DNA from: Trichocoleus desertorum NBK24
GTDB taxonomy: Bacteria > Cyanobacteriota > Cyanobacteriia > FACHB-46
Assembly (NCBI RefSeq): GCF_030409055.1
Contig: NZ_CP116619.1
Span: 5,241,767-5,305,766, forward strand
Direction of reading: 5' to 3'
DNA length: 64,000 nt
This document shows positions 37,708 to 46,054 of the stretch, piece after piece; position 1 is the stretch's first letter, and each line of letters starts with the position of its first letter. The notes beneath the pieces were generated by a model, which saw nothing but the letters and a program-made list of their open reading frames with translations, was not told the DNA's origin and searched no databases. Position numbers and translations under genes: made by a program.

Positions 37708-37827
37708 TGGGCGATCGCGAGAAGTGTTAAGCCGAAATTGTGTTGAGTTATACCTCCAGACAGACTGGGAAGGGATGGCAGGGCTGTTACGCTAAGCCTG
37801 TCACTAAGTGCTTATGGTCGTTTCTAC

Positions 37828-38901
37828 ATGACGGGACTCTGGCTTGGCTTTCTGGGGCTAGCAATTATTAGCGTGACTGTTTTTGATGTGCTTTCCACCA
37901 CATTGAGCATTAGTGGAGGTGGTGGCCCGATAACCGCTAGAGTCGCTACTGGGTTGTGGAATTTGGTCTTAAAGCAACACCATAGCTGTAGGCGCGATCG
38001 CCAAGCTTCCCATCGACGACTGACCAAACTGGGATACGGCATTGCCTTAAGTCCAATTGTGATCTGGCTCGGCTTAATCTGGATGGGGTGGACGCTCATT
38101 TTTAGTGCTACGCCTGAGGCGGTTGCTAATGCCGAAACAGAAGTTCCCGCAGATATTTGGACCCGGATTTATTTCACAGGCTACACCTTATTTACCCTAG
38201 GACTCGGTGACTACAAGCCCTTGGGGCCATTTTGGCAAATCGTCACTGCGATCGCTGCTCTCAATGGCTTCTTTTTCGTCACCTTTTCTATTTCTTATCT
38301 AATTCCGGTCGTCTCAGCCGCCACAGCCCAACAACAGTTATCCTCTTATATCTCTACGCTCGGCAAGAGTGCGGATGAAATTGTGGTTAAAGCTTGGAAT
38401 GGCAAAGACTTTGGTGCTTTAACTCAGCACTTCATAGCCTTAACCCCGATGCTGACACTGCATGCGCAACTTTATCCCGCTTATCCTGTGGTGCGATTCT
38501 TTCATAGCGATCGCCGCTCTTATGCCGCCGCCCCTAGTATTGCCGCTCTAGATGAAGCGCTCACGCTGCTGGAGTTTGGCGTCAAACCAGAATGCCGTCC
38601 GGATGCGGTAGCACTCTACCCACTGCGGCAAGCGATCTCAGAACTGATTGAAACGCTGCGCTTTACCTTTATTGAACCGGGAAAACAACTCCCCCCCTCT
38701 CCTTCGCTGCACCAATTACGGAAGTATGGTATCCCTACGATCAGCGATCAGGTCTTTAATCTTGCAGTCCAAGATTTGGCAAAACGACGCCAGTTACTCC
38801 TCACCTTGGTTTGCCATGATGGTTGGTGTTGGGATGATGTGACTGCTTCGGAGGCGATTCCTTATGTGCGCAACCCTAAAGTTTCCCCGCAAGGATGGTA
38901 G
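37828..38901 (+). CDS. Two-helix ion channel, potassium channel-like
   Basis: A 357-residue membrane protein. A first helix lies at about residues 2-24, another at 70-95, the pore loop TGYTLFTLGLGDY with filter TLGLGDY (residues 123-129) and a helix at 135-162. Canonical K+ filters read TVGYGD, so the pore here is a variant with Leu in place of Tyr. The C-terminal 190 residues are soluble and have no recognised RCK domain. Ion selectivity is not certain from the filter alone. It sits between the lipocalin-like gene and DUF1206. Confidence 0.75.
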   Translation: MTGLWLGFLGLAIISVTVFDVLSTTLSISGGGGPITARVATGLWNLVLKQHHSCRRDRQASHRRLTKLGYGIALSPIVIWLGLIWMGWTLIFSATPEAVANAETEVPADIWTRIYFTGYTLFTLGLGDYKPLGPFWQIVTAIAALNGFFFVTFSISYLIPVVSAATAQQQLSSYISTLGKSADEIVVKAWNGKDFGALTQHFIALTPMLTLHAQLYPAYPVVRFFHSDRRSYAAAPSIAALDEALTLLEFGVKPECRPDAVALYPLRQAISELIETLRFTFIEPGKQLPPSPSLHQLRKYGIPTISDQVFNLAVQDLAKRRQLLLTLVCHDGWCWDDVTASEAIPYVRNPKVSPQGW

Positions 38902-39034
38902 TGGCAGTGGGCTTAATCGATACCGCAAGTTGCCGAAAATCTCCCTATAAACCTCACCTTCCGGAAGACAGAGGATAAGGGCGATCGCTGCTAGCTTAGA
39001 ACCAATCCAACAAGGGCAAGTGAGAGGCAGAGCA

Positions 39035-39892
39035 ATGAGAGGGCGCAATTCAGTAGAACGAGCGGGTGATCAAGCAGGACGAACCGCAAGGCAGGTTGCG
39101 ACTCAGCCGTGGGTGGAACCTCTAGCCCGATTTGGGTATACCGCTAAGGGGATTGTCTACGGCTTAGTGGGTCTCCTGGCCGCTCAAGCTGCTTTTGGCG
39201 CAGGTGGCAAAACCACAGATTCGCAAGGAGCGCTGCAAACGATACTAGAGCAGCCTTTTGGGCAGTTCTTGCTAGGTTTGATAGCGATCGGTTTGTTGGG
39301 TTATGTGCTCTGGAGCTTGGTTCAAGCGGCGATGGATACTGAAAATAAGGGAACAGACGCCAAAGGAATTGCCCAGCGACTCGGTTATGTGGGGACGGCG
39401 ATCGTCTACTCAGGGTTGGCGCTGACGGCGGCTAAGTTGGCATTGGGTTCTGGGGGCGGTGGGGGCGGTAATGCTTCCCAAGATTGGACGGCTCGCCTTT
39501 TGGCTCAACCCTTTGGTCAATGGCTGGTAGGCACCATTGGAGCCTTGACTATTGGCTTTGGTTTCTATCACTTCTATGAAGCCTATACTGCCAAGTTCCG
39601 TCGTAAATTGAAGCTCAACGAAATGAGTGCGCCTGAGAAAACCTGGGCGACGCGGATGGGTCGGTTTGGTCTAGCCGCCAGAGGTGTTGTATTTACCGTC
39701 ATTGGCTTTTTCCTAATTCAGGCGGCTCGGTCTTCTAATGCCAGTGAGGTGCGCGGGCTAGGAGGCGCTTTGGCGGCTTTAGCGAGTCAACCTTATGGCC
39801 CTTGGTTGTTGGGTTTAGTAGCACTGGGGTTGGTAGCCTATGGCATTTACAATTTTGTCCAAGCTCGCTATCGCCAGATGGTCATCCAATAG
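39035..39892 (+). CDS. DUF1206 membrane protein
   Basis: A 285-residue protein with three homologous two-helix units. Each begins with a basic LARFGYTAKGIVYGLVG- or FGLAARGVVFTVIG-like stretch and has a GGAL/GALQ turn and a QPFG-FLLGL or QPYGPWLLGL motif. This is the DUF1206 family of inner-membrane proteins of unknown function. The ATG at 39035 is chosen because GAGAGG lies seven bases before it; GTG at 39020 is in frame too. It is followed 46 bases later by the PSII S4 gene. Confidence 0.85.
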   Translation: MRGRNSVERAGDQAGRTARQVATQPWVEPLARFGYTAKGIVYGLVGLLAAQAAFGAGGKTTDSQGALQTILEQPFGQFLLGLIAIGLLGYVLWSLVQAAMDTENKGTDAKGIAQRLGYVGTAIVYSGLALTAAKLALGSGGGGGGNASQDWTARLLAQPFGQWLVGTIGALTIGFGFYHFYEAYTAKFRRKLKLNEMSAPEKTWATRMGRFGLAARGVVFTVIGFFLIQAARSSNASEVRGLGGALAALASQPYGPWLLGLVALGLVAYGIYNFVQARYRQMVIQ

Positions 39893-39938
39893 GTTCTCCC
39901 TTTAAGATCAGAATTGCTCTCTCAATTTCATCTGACGC

Positions 39939-40718
39939 ATGCTGCCACGCGAAGACCTATTAAAAGGCATTGAAAATCGAGACGCGATCGCCCGTGTCAT
40001 TGACCAAGCAGACCAAGCGATCAAAACTTGGGAAGTCGTCTGTAGCGATTTTCTCGCCCCTCCAGAACTCGCTGACATGCAGCAAGCGTTGGGTCGGCTG
40101 ACCGAAGTACAGGTGTTAGCGTGGGGCGGCTACCCACAAGCCGAACGACAACGAGTGGCGATCGCCCGAGCCGAATTGCCGCTAGAAGCGAGTCAGGTAG
40201 AAATAGCAGCCCTTGATATTGCAGGCAACTTCTTGTTTGACCCTGCTACCCACCGTGACTTCCTCGGAGCGCTTTTAGGGACAGGCATTGTCCGAGAAAA
40301 AGTAGGTGACATTATTGTGTTGGGTGAGCGCGGAGCGCAGGCGATTGTCGTGCCTGACCTAGTAGAGTTTCTAGAACTCCACCTCAATCAAGTGCGATCG
40401 GTGCCCGTAAAAACGCGGCGAATTGAACTGAGCGAACTCAAAATCCGAGAACCCAAGAAAAAAGAACTGACGACGGTAGAAGCTTCACTGCGTTTAGATG
40501 CGATCGCCTCAGCAGGTTTTGGCATGTCTCGCAGCAAAATGGTGGACTTGATTGATGGGGGAGATGTCCGAGTGAACTGGAAGGAGATCACCTCTTCGAG
40601 TCATCAACTCAAACCAGGAGACTTAGTGGCAATCCGAGGCAAAGGTCGCTTAGAAGTGGGTGAAGTCGCTGTGACCAAAAAAGATCGCTATCGCATTCAA
40701 CTGACTCGATTTGTGTAA
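39939..40718 (+). CDS. Photosystem II S4-domain protein
   Basis: A 259-residue protein matching the cyanobacterial and plastid family named photosystem II S4 domain protein (YlmH-like). The N-terminus reads LPREDLLKGIENRDAIARVI. The C-terminal S4 RNA-binding motif (SLRLDAIASAGFGMSRSKMV, then DVRVNWKE and LKPGDLVAIRGKGRLEVGEV) spans about residues 178-245. It is thought to bind RNA and has been linked to photosystem II. A 21-bp tandem duplication covers its stop codon. Confidence 0.9.
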   Translation: MLPREDLLKGIENRDAIARVIDQADQAIKTWEVVCSDFLAPPELADMQQALGRLTEVQVLAWGGYPQAERQRVAIARAELPLEASQVEIAALDIAGNFLFDPATHRDFLGALLGTGIVREKVGDIIVLGERGAQAIVVPDLVEFLELHLNQVRSVPVKTRRIELSELKIREPKKKELTTVEASLRLDAIASAGFGMSRSKMVDLIDGGDVRVNWKEITSSSHQLKPGDLVAIRGKGRLEVGEVAVTKKDRYRIQLTRFV

Positions 40719-40745
40719 GCATAAACTCGATTTATGTGAGCATGG
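40704..40745. repeat. 21-bp tandem duplication over the PSII S4 gene stop codon
   Basis: ACTCGATTTGTGTAAGCATA(A) at 40704-40724 is followed directly by ACTCGATTTATGTGAGCATG(G) at 40725-40745. The TAA stop at 40716-40718 lies in the first unit. Confidence 0.85.
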
Positions 40746-40755
40746 AGGCGATCGC

Positions 40756-41226
40756 TCAGCTCAATTTAGCGCTACATTCCAAAATCAACCGTTGGTTTTC
40801 TACAGAATAAGGTTGAATTTCTAAAGCGCGCCGAAAAGCGGGAATCGCTTCTCGGTATTCGCCCAACGCCACATGACATAGCCCAATCCCATGTAGTGCG
40901 CCAAAGTGAATGGGGTTGAGCTGCACCACTTGTTGGCAGTCAGCCAGAGACTTACGATACTTAGCTTGGATGTAATACAGCACTGCTCGTCGGTTCCATG
41001 CTTCGGCAAAGTCAGGTAGATCCTGAACTAGCTGGGTGAGCACCGCTTCTGCCTGGAGTTTTTCTCCGTTTTCTAACAACATCTGTGCTTGTCGAATGCG
41101 TTCTAGGCCCAAAACACCTTTCTGCTCAAACCAGCGTCGCCACAATTCTTGAGTAGCATGATTACGCACCTCTGGGTCTGCGTGTTTGAGGTCTGTCAGT
41201 AGTCGCTCAATTGATTGATTATCCAT
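40756..41226 (-). CDS. Tetratricopeptide-repeat protein
   Basis: A 156-residue soluble protein with three TPR-like helix pairs in the C-terminal 100 residues: AEAVLTQLVQDLPDFAEAWN, AVLYYIQAKYRKSLADCQQV and LNPIHFGALHGIGLCHVALG. The N-terminus (IERLLTDLKHADPEVRNHAT) is helical and HEAT-like. It has no catalytic motif and is probably a protein-interaction scaffold. It is divergent from the cassette that starts at 41376, so both promoters share the 149-base gap. Confidence 0.82.
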   Translation of the reverse strand: MDNQSIERLLTDLKHADPEVRNHATQELWRRWFEQKGVLGLERIRQAQMLLENGEKLQAEAVLTQLVQDLPDFAEAWNRRAVLYYIQAKYRKSLADCQQVVQLNPIHFGALHGIGLCHVALGEYREAIPAFRRALEIQPYSVENQRLILECSAKLS

Positions 41227-41375
41227 GCACTATGACTCTACCGTGAGAATCAGCGAGGTTTCTCCTCTCCTATTGTGGCCTCAATTAAAGGCTAATTGTA
41301 AAGTTTTGCAAAATTCTAAATAAGTTCTTGGCTAGAGCCTGAGAAGCACATAGGCGATCGCTTCTCGAAATATCG

Positions 41376-42140
41376 ATGTCGTTACAACGGCTGGATCTTG
41401 GCTCTATGGCTCAAAAACATTTCAAACAATTTATCTATTGGTTCTTGGGAGAGCGGGCTGGACGTGTACTCACAGCCACTTGGTCTTGGCTTTGGGGCTT
41501 GCCTGTAGAGTCAGGCGGCAAGATTGCGGTGGAGGTGGCTCAGGAATCTTTGCAAGCTATGCAAAAGTCGGTCGCTCAACTCACCCAATCAGTTGCAACT
41601 CTAATGGCTGCTTACCAGCAGGCTAAGAGTATGTACGAAAGTAGACAGAAAGAATTTCAACAAGCTGAACAACAAGCCGTTTTGGCGCAGCAACAAGGCA
41701 ATGCGGAAGCCGCTCGAATGGCAATAACAAAGGCCATTTTGCTCGATCGATCGCTGCCTTCCTTAGCAGAACAATTTGCTAAAGCGGAGACAGTGGTGCG
41801 GAGTGCAAAGGACAGACTCGACCGAGAACGCCAGAAGCTGGAAACTTACAAACTGGAGATGCAAAATCTCAAAGATTTGGCCGAGTTGAATGAGGCGCTG
41901 GCTGTGATCGATCAGGCTAATACTGAACTTGAAATTGGCTCTGCGCGATCGCAGTTTGCTACGGCTCAAACTTCTGTAGAGCGGCGACATCTCCAGATGA
42001 CTGCACAGGCCGAACTCTCAGATAACCCAGCGGAGAAACTAACCGCAGATTTAGCTCAAATGACCCTCGACGATGAGATTGCTCAACGACTGCGACGACT
42101 AACGAATTCATCTCGATCTGTTACTCCCTCGGATGCCTAA
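41376..42140 (+). CDS. PspA/IM30-like coiled-coil protein
   Basis: A 254-residue protein. A short hydrophobic N-terminus (YWFLGERAGRVLTATWSWLW) is followed by a long coiled coil (about residues 55-215) rich in A, Q, E and K, with the heptad run of PspA/IM30 family proteins, which bind and remodel membranes. It is first of six co-directional genes and overlaps the next frame by eight bases. Its presence beside membrane-anchored sensors suggests a membrane-stress or scaffold role; that is inference. ATG at 41406 is an alternative start. Confidence 0.6.
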   Translation: MSLQRLDLGSMAQKHFKQFIYWFLGERAGRVLTATWSWLWGLPVESGGKIAVEVAQESLQAMQKSVAQLTQSVATLMAAYQQAKSMYESRQKEFQQAEQQAVLAQQQGNAEAARMAITKAILLDRSLPSLAEQFAKAETVVRSAKDRLDRERQKLETYKLEMQNLKDLAELNEALAVIDQANTELEIGSARSQFATAQTSVERRHLQMTAQAELSDNPAEKLTADLAQMTLDDEIAQRLRRLTNSSRSVTPSDA

Positions 42141-42153
42141 AGGAACTCCTACC

Positions 42154-43560
42154 ATGACTTCAGCTCAAAAAAGAACTTCTACTTCTGTGCGTCCCAAAGC
42201 CAGCATTCCGCCCATTGTGCTGTTGCTAATGGGTTTAGGGCTGGTGACAGGCATCTCTTGGCTCAAGGGGAATATCTTTTCTCAATCATCTAAGTCGCTA
42301 AATACTGGTTCCCTCAAAGACCGTATCAGTCTGGGTAACAAGCTTTTGATTGAGGCGGATGCTACACCAGAGAAACGTGCAGGCATCGCTGCTTTTGCTA
42401 AAGGAGATTTTGAAGGTGCGATCGCTCAATTTGAGGCTTCTTTGCAAAAGCGCCAAAATGACCCGGAGACACTGATCTATTGGAATAATGCCCGCATTAG
42501 TAAATCGGCACTGCGAATGCGAATTGCCGTGAGTGTTCCCATTGGCAGCAATCTGAATGTGGCGCAGGAGATGTTGCGCGGGGTCGCTCAAGCTCAGGAT
42601 GAAGTGAATCAAAATGGTGGCATCAATGGTGTGCCACTACAGGTAAAAATCGTCAACGATGAGAATGATCCAGAGATTGTGAAGCAGGTGGCGACAGAGT
42701 TGGTCAAAGACCCAAGCATCCTTGCGGTGGTAGGACATAACGCCAGCAATGCTTCTTTGGTTGCGGCTCCCGTCTACCAACAGGGACAATTGGTGATGGT
42801 GACTCCGACTAGCTTTGCTAATAATCTCTCTGGGTTTGGCAGTTATATCTTTCGTGCTGTTCCCACGATTCGACTCATGGCGGAACCCTTAGCTCAACAG
42901 GTAGTTGATACCGCTCGCAAGACCAACATTGCTGTGTGCTACGACTCTCAAGCTCCAGACAATGTCTCATTTAAAGATGAGTTTGTGGCAGCGCTGGTGG
43001 CTAAGGGTGGCAAGCTAGTACCGACGGTCTGTGATTTCTCTAATCCTACTTTTAACCCCGCCACTGCGATCGCCCAAGCGGTGAGTAGTGGAGCAGATGG
43101 GCTATTAATTTCTCCTCATATTGATCGACTCGATCGCGCCATTGATCTCGCTAGGGCCAATCAGGGCAAGCTGGCTTTATTCGGTAGCCCCACTCTCTAT
43201 ACCATCAAAACATTGCAATCTGGACAGAACGATGTCAATGGCTTAGTCCTGCCTGTTCCTTGGCATCCGACTGTTTTTGCCGACCAGCCATTTGGAATCA
43301 ATGCGAAATATCGCTGGGGAGGAGCGGTCAACTGGCGTACAGCAATGACCTATGATGCTAGTCGCGCCATCATCAAGGGTTTAGAACAGGATGAAACTCG
43401 GAGTGGCTTGCAGAATGTTTTGCGGAGTCCAAGTTTCTCAGCCTCTGGATCGGGAAATCCGGTGAAGTTTTTGCCATCGGGCGATCGCTTAGGCCAAGCA
43501 GTTTTGGTGCAAGTCCAACCTAGCGGCTCTGGCTATGATTTTGTACCCATTCGTCCGTAA
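42154..43560 (+). CDS. Membrane-anchored LivK-type ABC substrate-binding protein
   Basis: About 468 residues. One N-terminal membrane anchor (residues 19-35) is followed by a short helical repeat (AGIAAFAKGDFEGAIAQFEA). A type I periplasmic-binding fold then covers the remainder, with VSVPIGSNLNVAQEMLRGVA, AVVGHNASNAS, MVTPTSFANNL and GLVLPVPWHPT. No ABC permease or ATPase lies nearby, so it is more likely a sensor than a transporter part. Its binding domain is closely similar to the C-terminal half of the CHAT fusion at 46055. ATG at 42154 is chosen because AAAGGA precedes it; ATG at 42133 overlaps the upstream gene. Confidence 0.85.
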   Translation: MTSAQKRTSTSVRPKASIPPIVLLLMGLGLVTGISWLKGNIFSQSSKSLNTGSLKDRISLGNKLLIEADATPEKRAGIAAFAKGDFEGAIAQFEASLQKRQNDPETLIYWNNARISKSALRMRIAVSVPIGSNLNVAQEMLRGVAQAQDEVNQNGGINGVPLQVKIVNDENDPEIVKQVATELVKDPSILAVVGHNASNASLVAAPVYQQGQLVMVTPTSFANNLSGFGSYIFRAVPTIRLMAEPLAQQVVDTARKTNIAVCYDSQAPDNVSFKDEFVAALVAKGGKLVPTVCDFSNPTFNPATAIAQAVSSGADGLLISPHIDRLDRAIDLARANQGKLALFGSPTLYTIKTLQSGQNDVNGLVLPVPWHPTVFADQPFGINAKYRWGGAVNWRTAMTYDASRAIIKGLEQDETRSGLQNVLRSPSFSASGSGNPVKFLPSGDRLGQAVLVQVQPSGSGYDFVPIRP

Positions 43561-43596
43561 ATGTTGTGGTTAGTGAAGTGGTAGGAGATTGAAATT

Positions 43597-44103
43597 TTGC
43601 CCTTTGATTACTCAAGTAGGTTGTGGGGTTGTGAAGATGAAGGCTTCTTCAGAGACCGAGAGCTAAAACCGCTTCGTCAACAGGGTCCACACTGCGTTGC
43701 GACATCGTTAGCAATTGTGACTGGCTCTACTCCGGAGAACTTCCAAGGGAGCATCAACACTCAAGATCCGGTTTCTTGGTCTAAGGCGTTACGCTCTTGG
43801 AACATGAAGCTAGCCTACTGCCCCACTGATGTCAGGCGGGTGGCCTTCTACCTGCCAGAGTTAATAAAGCTGGATGATCTGTTCACCATCAGTTACTACC
43901 TGGCAAGAGATAGCGGCAACATTTTGGCAGATCCTAATGAGCAGGGATGGGTTTGTAGTTCTCATGTGGTGGTGCTACATCGGGGTCACGTCTTCGACCC
44001 CGCATCCGGAACGAGGACAGATGCCTTGGCACATCATCTGAATAATTGCCATACGAAGCGGATCTTTAGAGTTGTTCCTGTCAATCATCCGCGTGGACTA
44101 TAG
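43597..44103 (+). CDS. Papain/C39-like cysteine peptidase candidate
   Basis: A 168-residue protein starting at TTG, preceded by TAGGAGAT at nine bases. It has Cys33 in GPHCVATSLAI followed by His123 in SSHVVVL and Asp134 in HVFDPASG. That order and spacing fit a papain-like fold such as C39 or transglutaminase-type peptidases, but the family is not recognised and no activity is shown. The start context GPHC-(V/A)-T-S resembles peptidase active-site helices. It is the third gene of the cassette, 36 bases after the binding protein and 48 before the sigma-like gene. Confidence 0.6.
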   Translation: MPFDYSSRLWGCEDEGFFRDRELKPLRQQGPHCVATSLAIVTGSTPENFQGSINTQDPVSWSKALRSWNMKLAYCPTDVRRVAFYLPELIKLDDLFTISYYLARDSGNILADPNEQGWVCSSHVVVLHRGHVFDPASGTRTDALAHHLNNCHTKRIFRVVPVNHPRGL

Positions 44104-44151
44104 CTTCATGCCCAAACGAGTGCTCTAACATCTTTACCCACATCAGCTTGC

Positions 44152-44832
44152 ATGATTCATCCCATTCTCGACTCCACTAACCGCATGGATGAAATCGATC
44201 AACAACTGCGCCAATTAGTGATAGCCGCTTGTGGGCAGCCGCGAGGTAGCCTGGAGCGTCAACGAGCCTTGAACCAACTGATTTGGCAAATTCAGCGCTC
44301 TGGCAAATTACTACGAGGCGTGGGTGTTCCTGACTATGAAGATGCGCTTCAGCAAACCTGGCTCTACTGCTGCCGCAATCTCTGTGAAGCGCTGACTGGC
44401 AATGCTTACGATCCGGAGCTAGCCAGTGTGATTACTTGGCTAAATGCCTATCTCAAGCGACGGTTGAGCGATCGCCAGCGGGAAGTGTTTCAACAACAGG
44501 CAGAACGGGCGTTTGGTCAAGTTGCGGAGACGGGAGAACTGCTCAATCCTATCGACAACCTCCCTGCTCCTGCCAGTCCCCCTCCGATTTTAGAAGAGAT
44601 TCGGGAATGGGTAGAGCGAGAAGGTAGACAACTCCGGCGAATTCATGTGCGCGATCGCCCCGATATTAACTGCGAAGTGTTGATTCTGCGCCGCTTACCA
44701 CCAGAGACTTCTTGGGAAGCGCTATCTCAGGAGTTTGGTGTGGCGATCGCCACTTTGAGCAACTTTTACCAACGAGAATGTTTTCCTCGCCTGCTCAAGT
44801 TTGGGCAAGCCCAAGGCTATTTAGATTCATAG
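44152..44832 (+). CDS. Sigma-70-like protein
   Basis: A 226-residue protein. The N-terminal half contains a region-2-like stretch (VPDYEDALQQTWLYCCRNLC, VITWLNAYLKRRLSDRQREV), and the C-terminal part a region-4-like helix-turn-helix (LPPETSWEALSQEFGVAIAT). It may be a divergent extracytoplasmic-function-type sigma factor or a related regulator. Such genes are seen next to DUF1822 and CHAT genes in cyanobacteria, from general knowledge. Its stop codon sits in an 11-bp tandem duplication. Confidence 0.7.
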   Translation: MIHPILDSTNRMDEIDQQLRQLVIAACGQPRGSLERQRALNQLIWQIQRSGKLLRGVGVPDYEDALQQTWLYCCRNLCEALTGNAYDPELASVITWLNAYLKRRLSDRQREVFQQQAERAFGQVAETGELLNPIDNLPAPASPPPILEEIREWVEREGRQLRRIHVRDRPDINCEVLILRRLPPETSWEALSQEFGVAIATLSNFYQRECFPRLLKFGQAQGYLDS

Positions 44833-44845
44833 ATGATTCATAGAT
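44824..44845. repeat. 11-bp tandem duplication over the sigma-like gene stop codon
   Basis: GATTCATAGAT occurs twice head to tail; the first copy contains the TAG stop codon at 44830-44832. Confidence 0.88.
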
Positions 44846-44888
44846 TGGCTCAGCATCGTTTCGATTGCCGCATTCAACTCTCTTACCC

Positions 44889-46016
44889 ATGATTGACTTC
44901 ACCCAAGACTTAACCATTACACTGCCAATTCCTGCCTCTGCTCGTCAGGTGGCGCAACAGTTTGCTCAAGTCCAACCGACTCTCGAGAAAGCGGCGCAGG
45001 TTTATCGCAACACACTGGCTGTACTGGTGATGCGAGATTATTTACAAATGCTCGATATGCCTACCCATCTGGAGGCAAGCTATAGCTGGAATCCGATCGC
45101 TCGTCTCTGTGCGGATGTAGCTGACCTGGAAATAGTGGGAGTGGGGCGTTTGGAATGCCGTTCTATTCAAGTGGGCGATCGCACTTGCTCAGTTCCGCCG
45201 GAGGTATGGCAAGACCGTATTGGTTATGTAGTGGTGCAGTTGGATGAAACTTGTCGCACTGGCACCTTATTGGGATTTACCCCCACTGTCACGACTGCCA
45301 TGCTGCCACTGACACAACTGCAATCCTTAGACGCTTTACTGTTGTGCTTGCATCAGCCTGCTCCAGCTGTCGTGCAATTGGGCCAGTGGTTTTATCAAAT
45401 TTTTGAACCGGAATGGCAAGCGATCGCAGCTTGGCTAGAGAACCGAGACACCAGTTATGCAATGGCTTTTCGAGCTAAACAGGTAAAAGGCATGACCATC
45501 GATACGCCGGAAGCAGTGAAACACTTAGTTGAGCAGTTATACGCTAATCAGGCTGAGCAGGAAACAGAACATTCCACCCAAGGTGCCGCTAGTCTGGGTG
45601 TTATTCCTGCTTTGACCCAACTGCTGCAAACCACGCAAGACGAAGAAATTCGGTGGACTGCGGCTGAGCTGTTGTGGACGCTGGAGCCTGACCATCCTGC
45701 CGCTGGGGTTAGACGCATTACAGACTTGGGGATTCAATTAGCGGGCCATACGATCGCCTTAATGGTAGCAATCTTGCCCAAACTAGAACAAAAAGTGGCA
45801 GTACTCTTGCGGGTTTACCCAATGGTAGGTCAAGCTTATTTACCACCCGAATTGCAATTGGTCGGCTTAGATGCTGAAGGACAAGCGTTTTTGACCACCC
45901 AAGCTAGACGCAAAGATGATTACATTCAGTTGAAATTTACCGCTGACCTAGGAGAACGATTTAGTGTGAGAATTGCTCTAGAGTCAGCTAGCATCGTGGA
46001 AAATTTTGTGGTTTAG
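44889..46016 (+). CDS. DUF1822 family protein
   Basis: About 375 residues from ATG at 44889 (a TTG at 44865 is also in frame). The start is typical of DUF1822: MIDFTQDLTITLPIPASARQ in pattern, followed by LDMPTHLEASYSWNPIAR and a beta-rich middle. The C-terminal half has a HEAT-like portion (DEEIRWTAAELLWTLEPDHP) and a beta domain ending in SASIVENFVV. DUF1822 genes are cyanobacterial and commonly stand beside CHAT-domain genes. The function is unknown. It lies 38 bases before the CHAT fusion, in the same operon. Confidence 0.88.
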   Translation: MIDFTQDLTITLPIPASARQVAQQFAQVQPTLEKAAQVYRNTLAVLVMRDYLQMLDMPTHLEASYSWNPIARLCADVADLEIVGVGRLECRSIQVGDRTCSVPPEVWQDRIGYVVVQLDETCRTGTLLGFTPTVTTAMLPLTQLQSLDALLLCLHQPAPAVVQLGQWFYQIFEPEWQAIAAWLENRDTSYAMAFRAKQVKGMTIDTPEAVKHLVEQLYANQAEQETEHSTQGAASLGVIPALTQLLQTTQDEEIRWTAAELLWTLEPDHPAAGVRRITDLGIQLAGHTIALMVAILPKLEQKVAVLLRVYPMVGQAYLPPELQLVGLDAEGQAFLTTQARRKDDYIQLKFTADLGERFSVRIALESASIVENFVV

Positions 46017-46054
46017 CCTTGTTTAGCGGGCGATCGTAAGACGGAAAAAAGATT

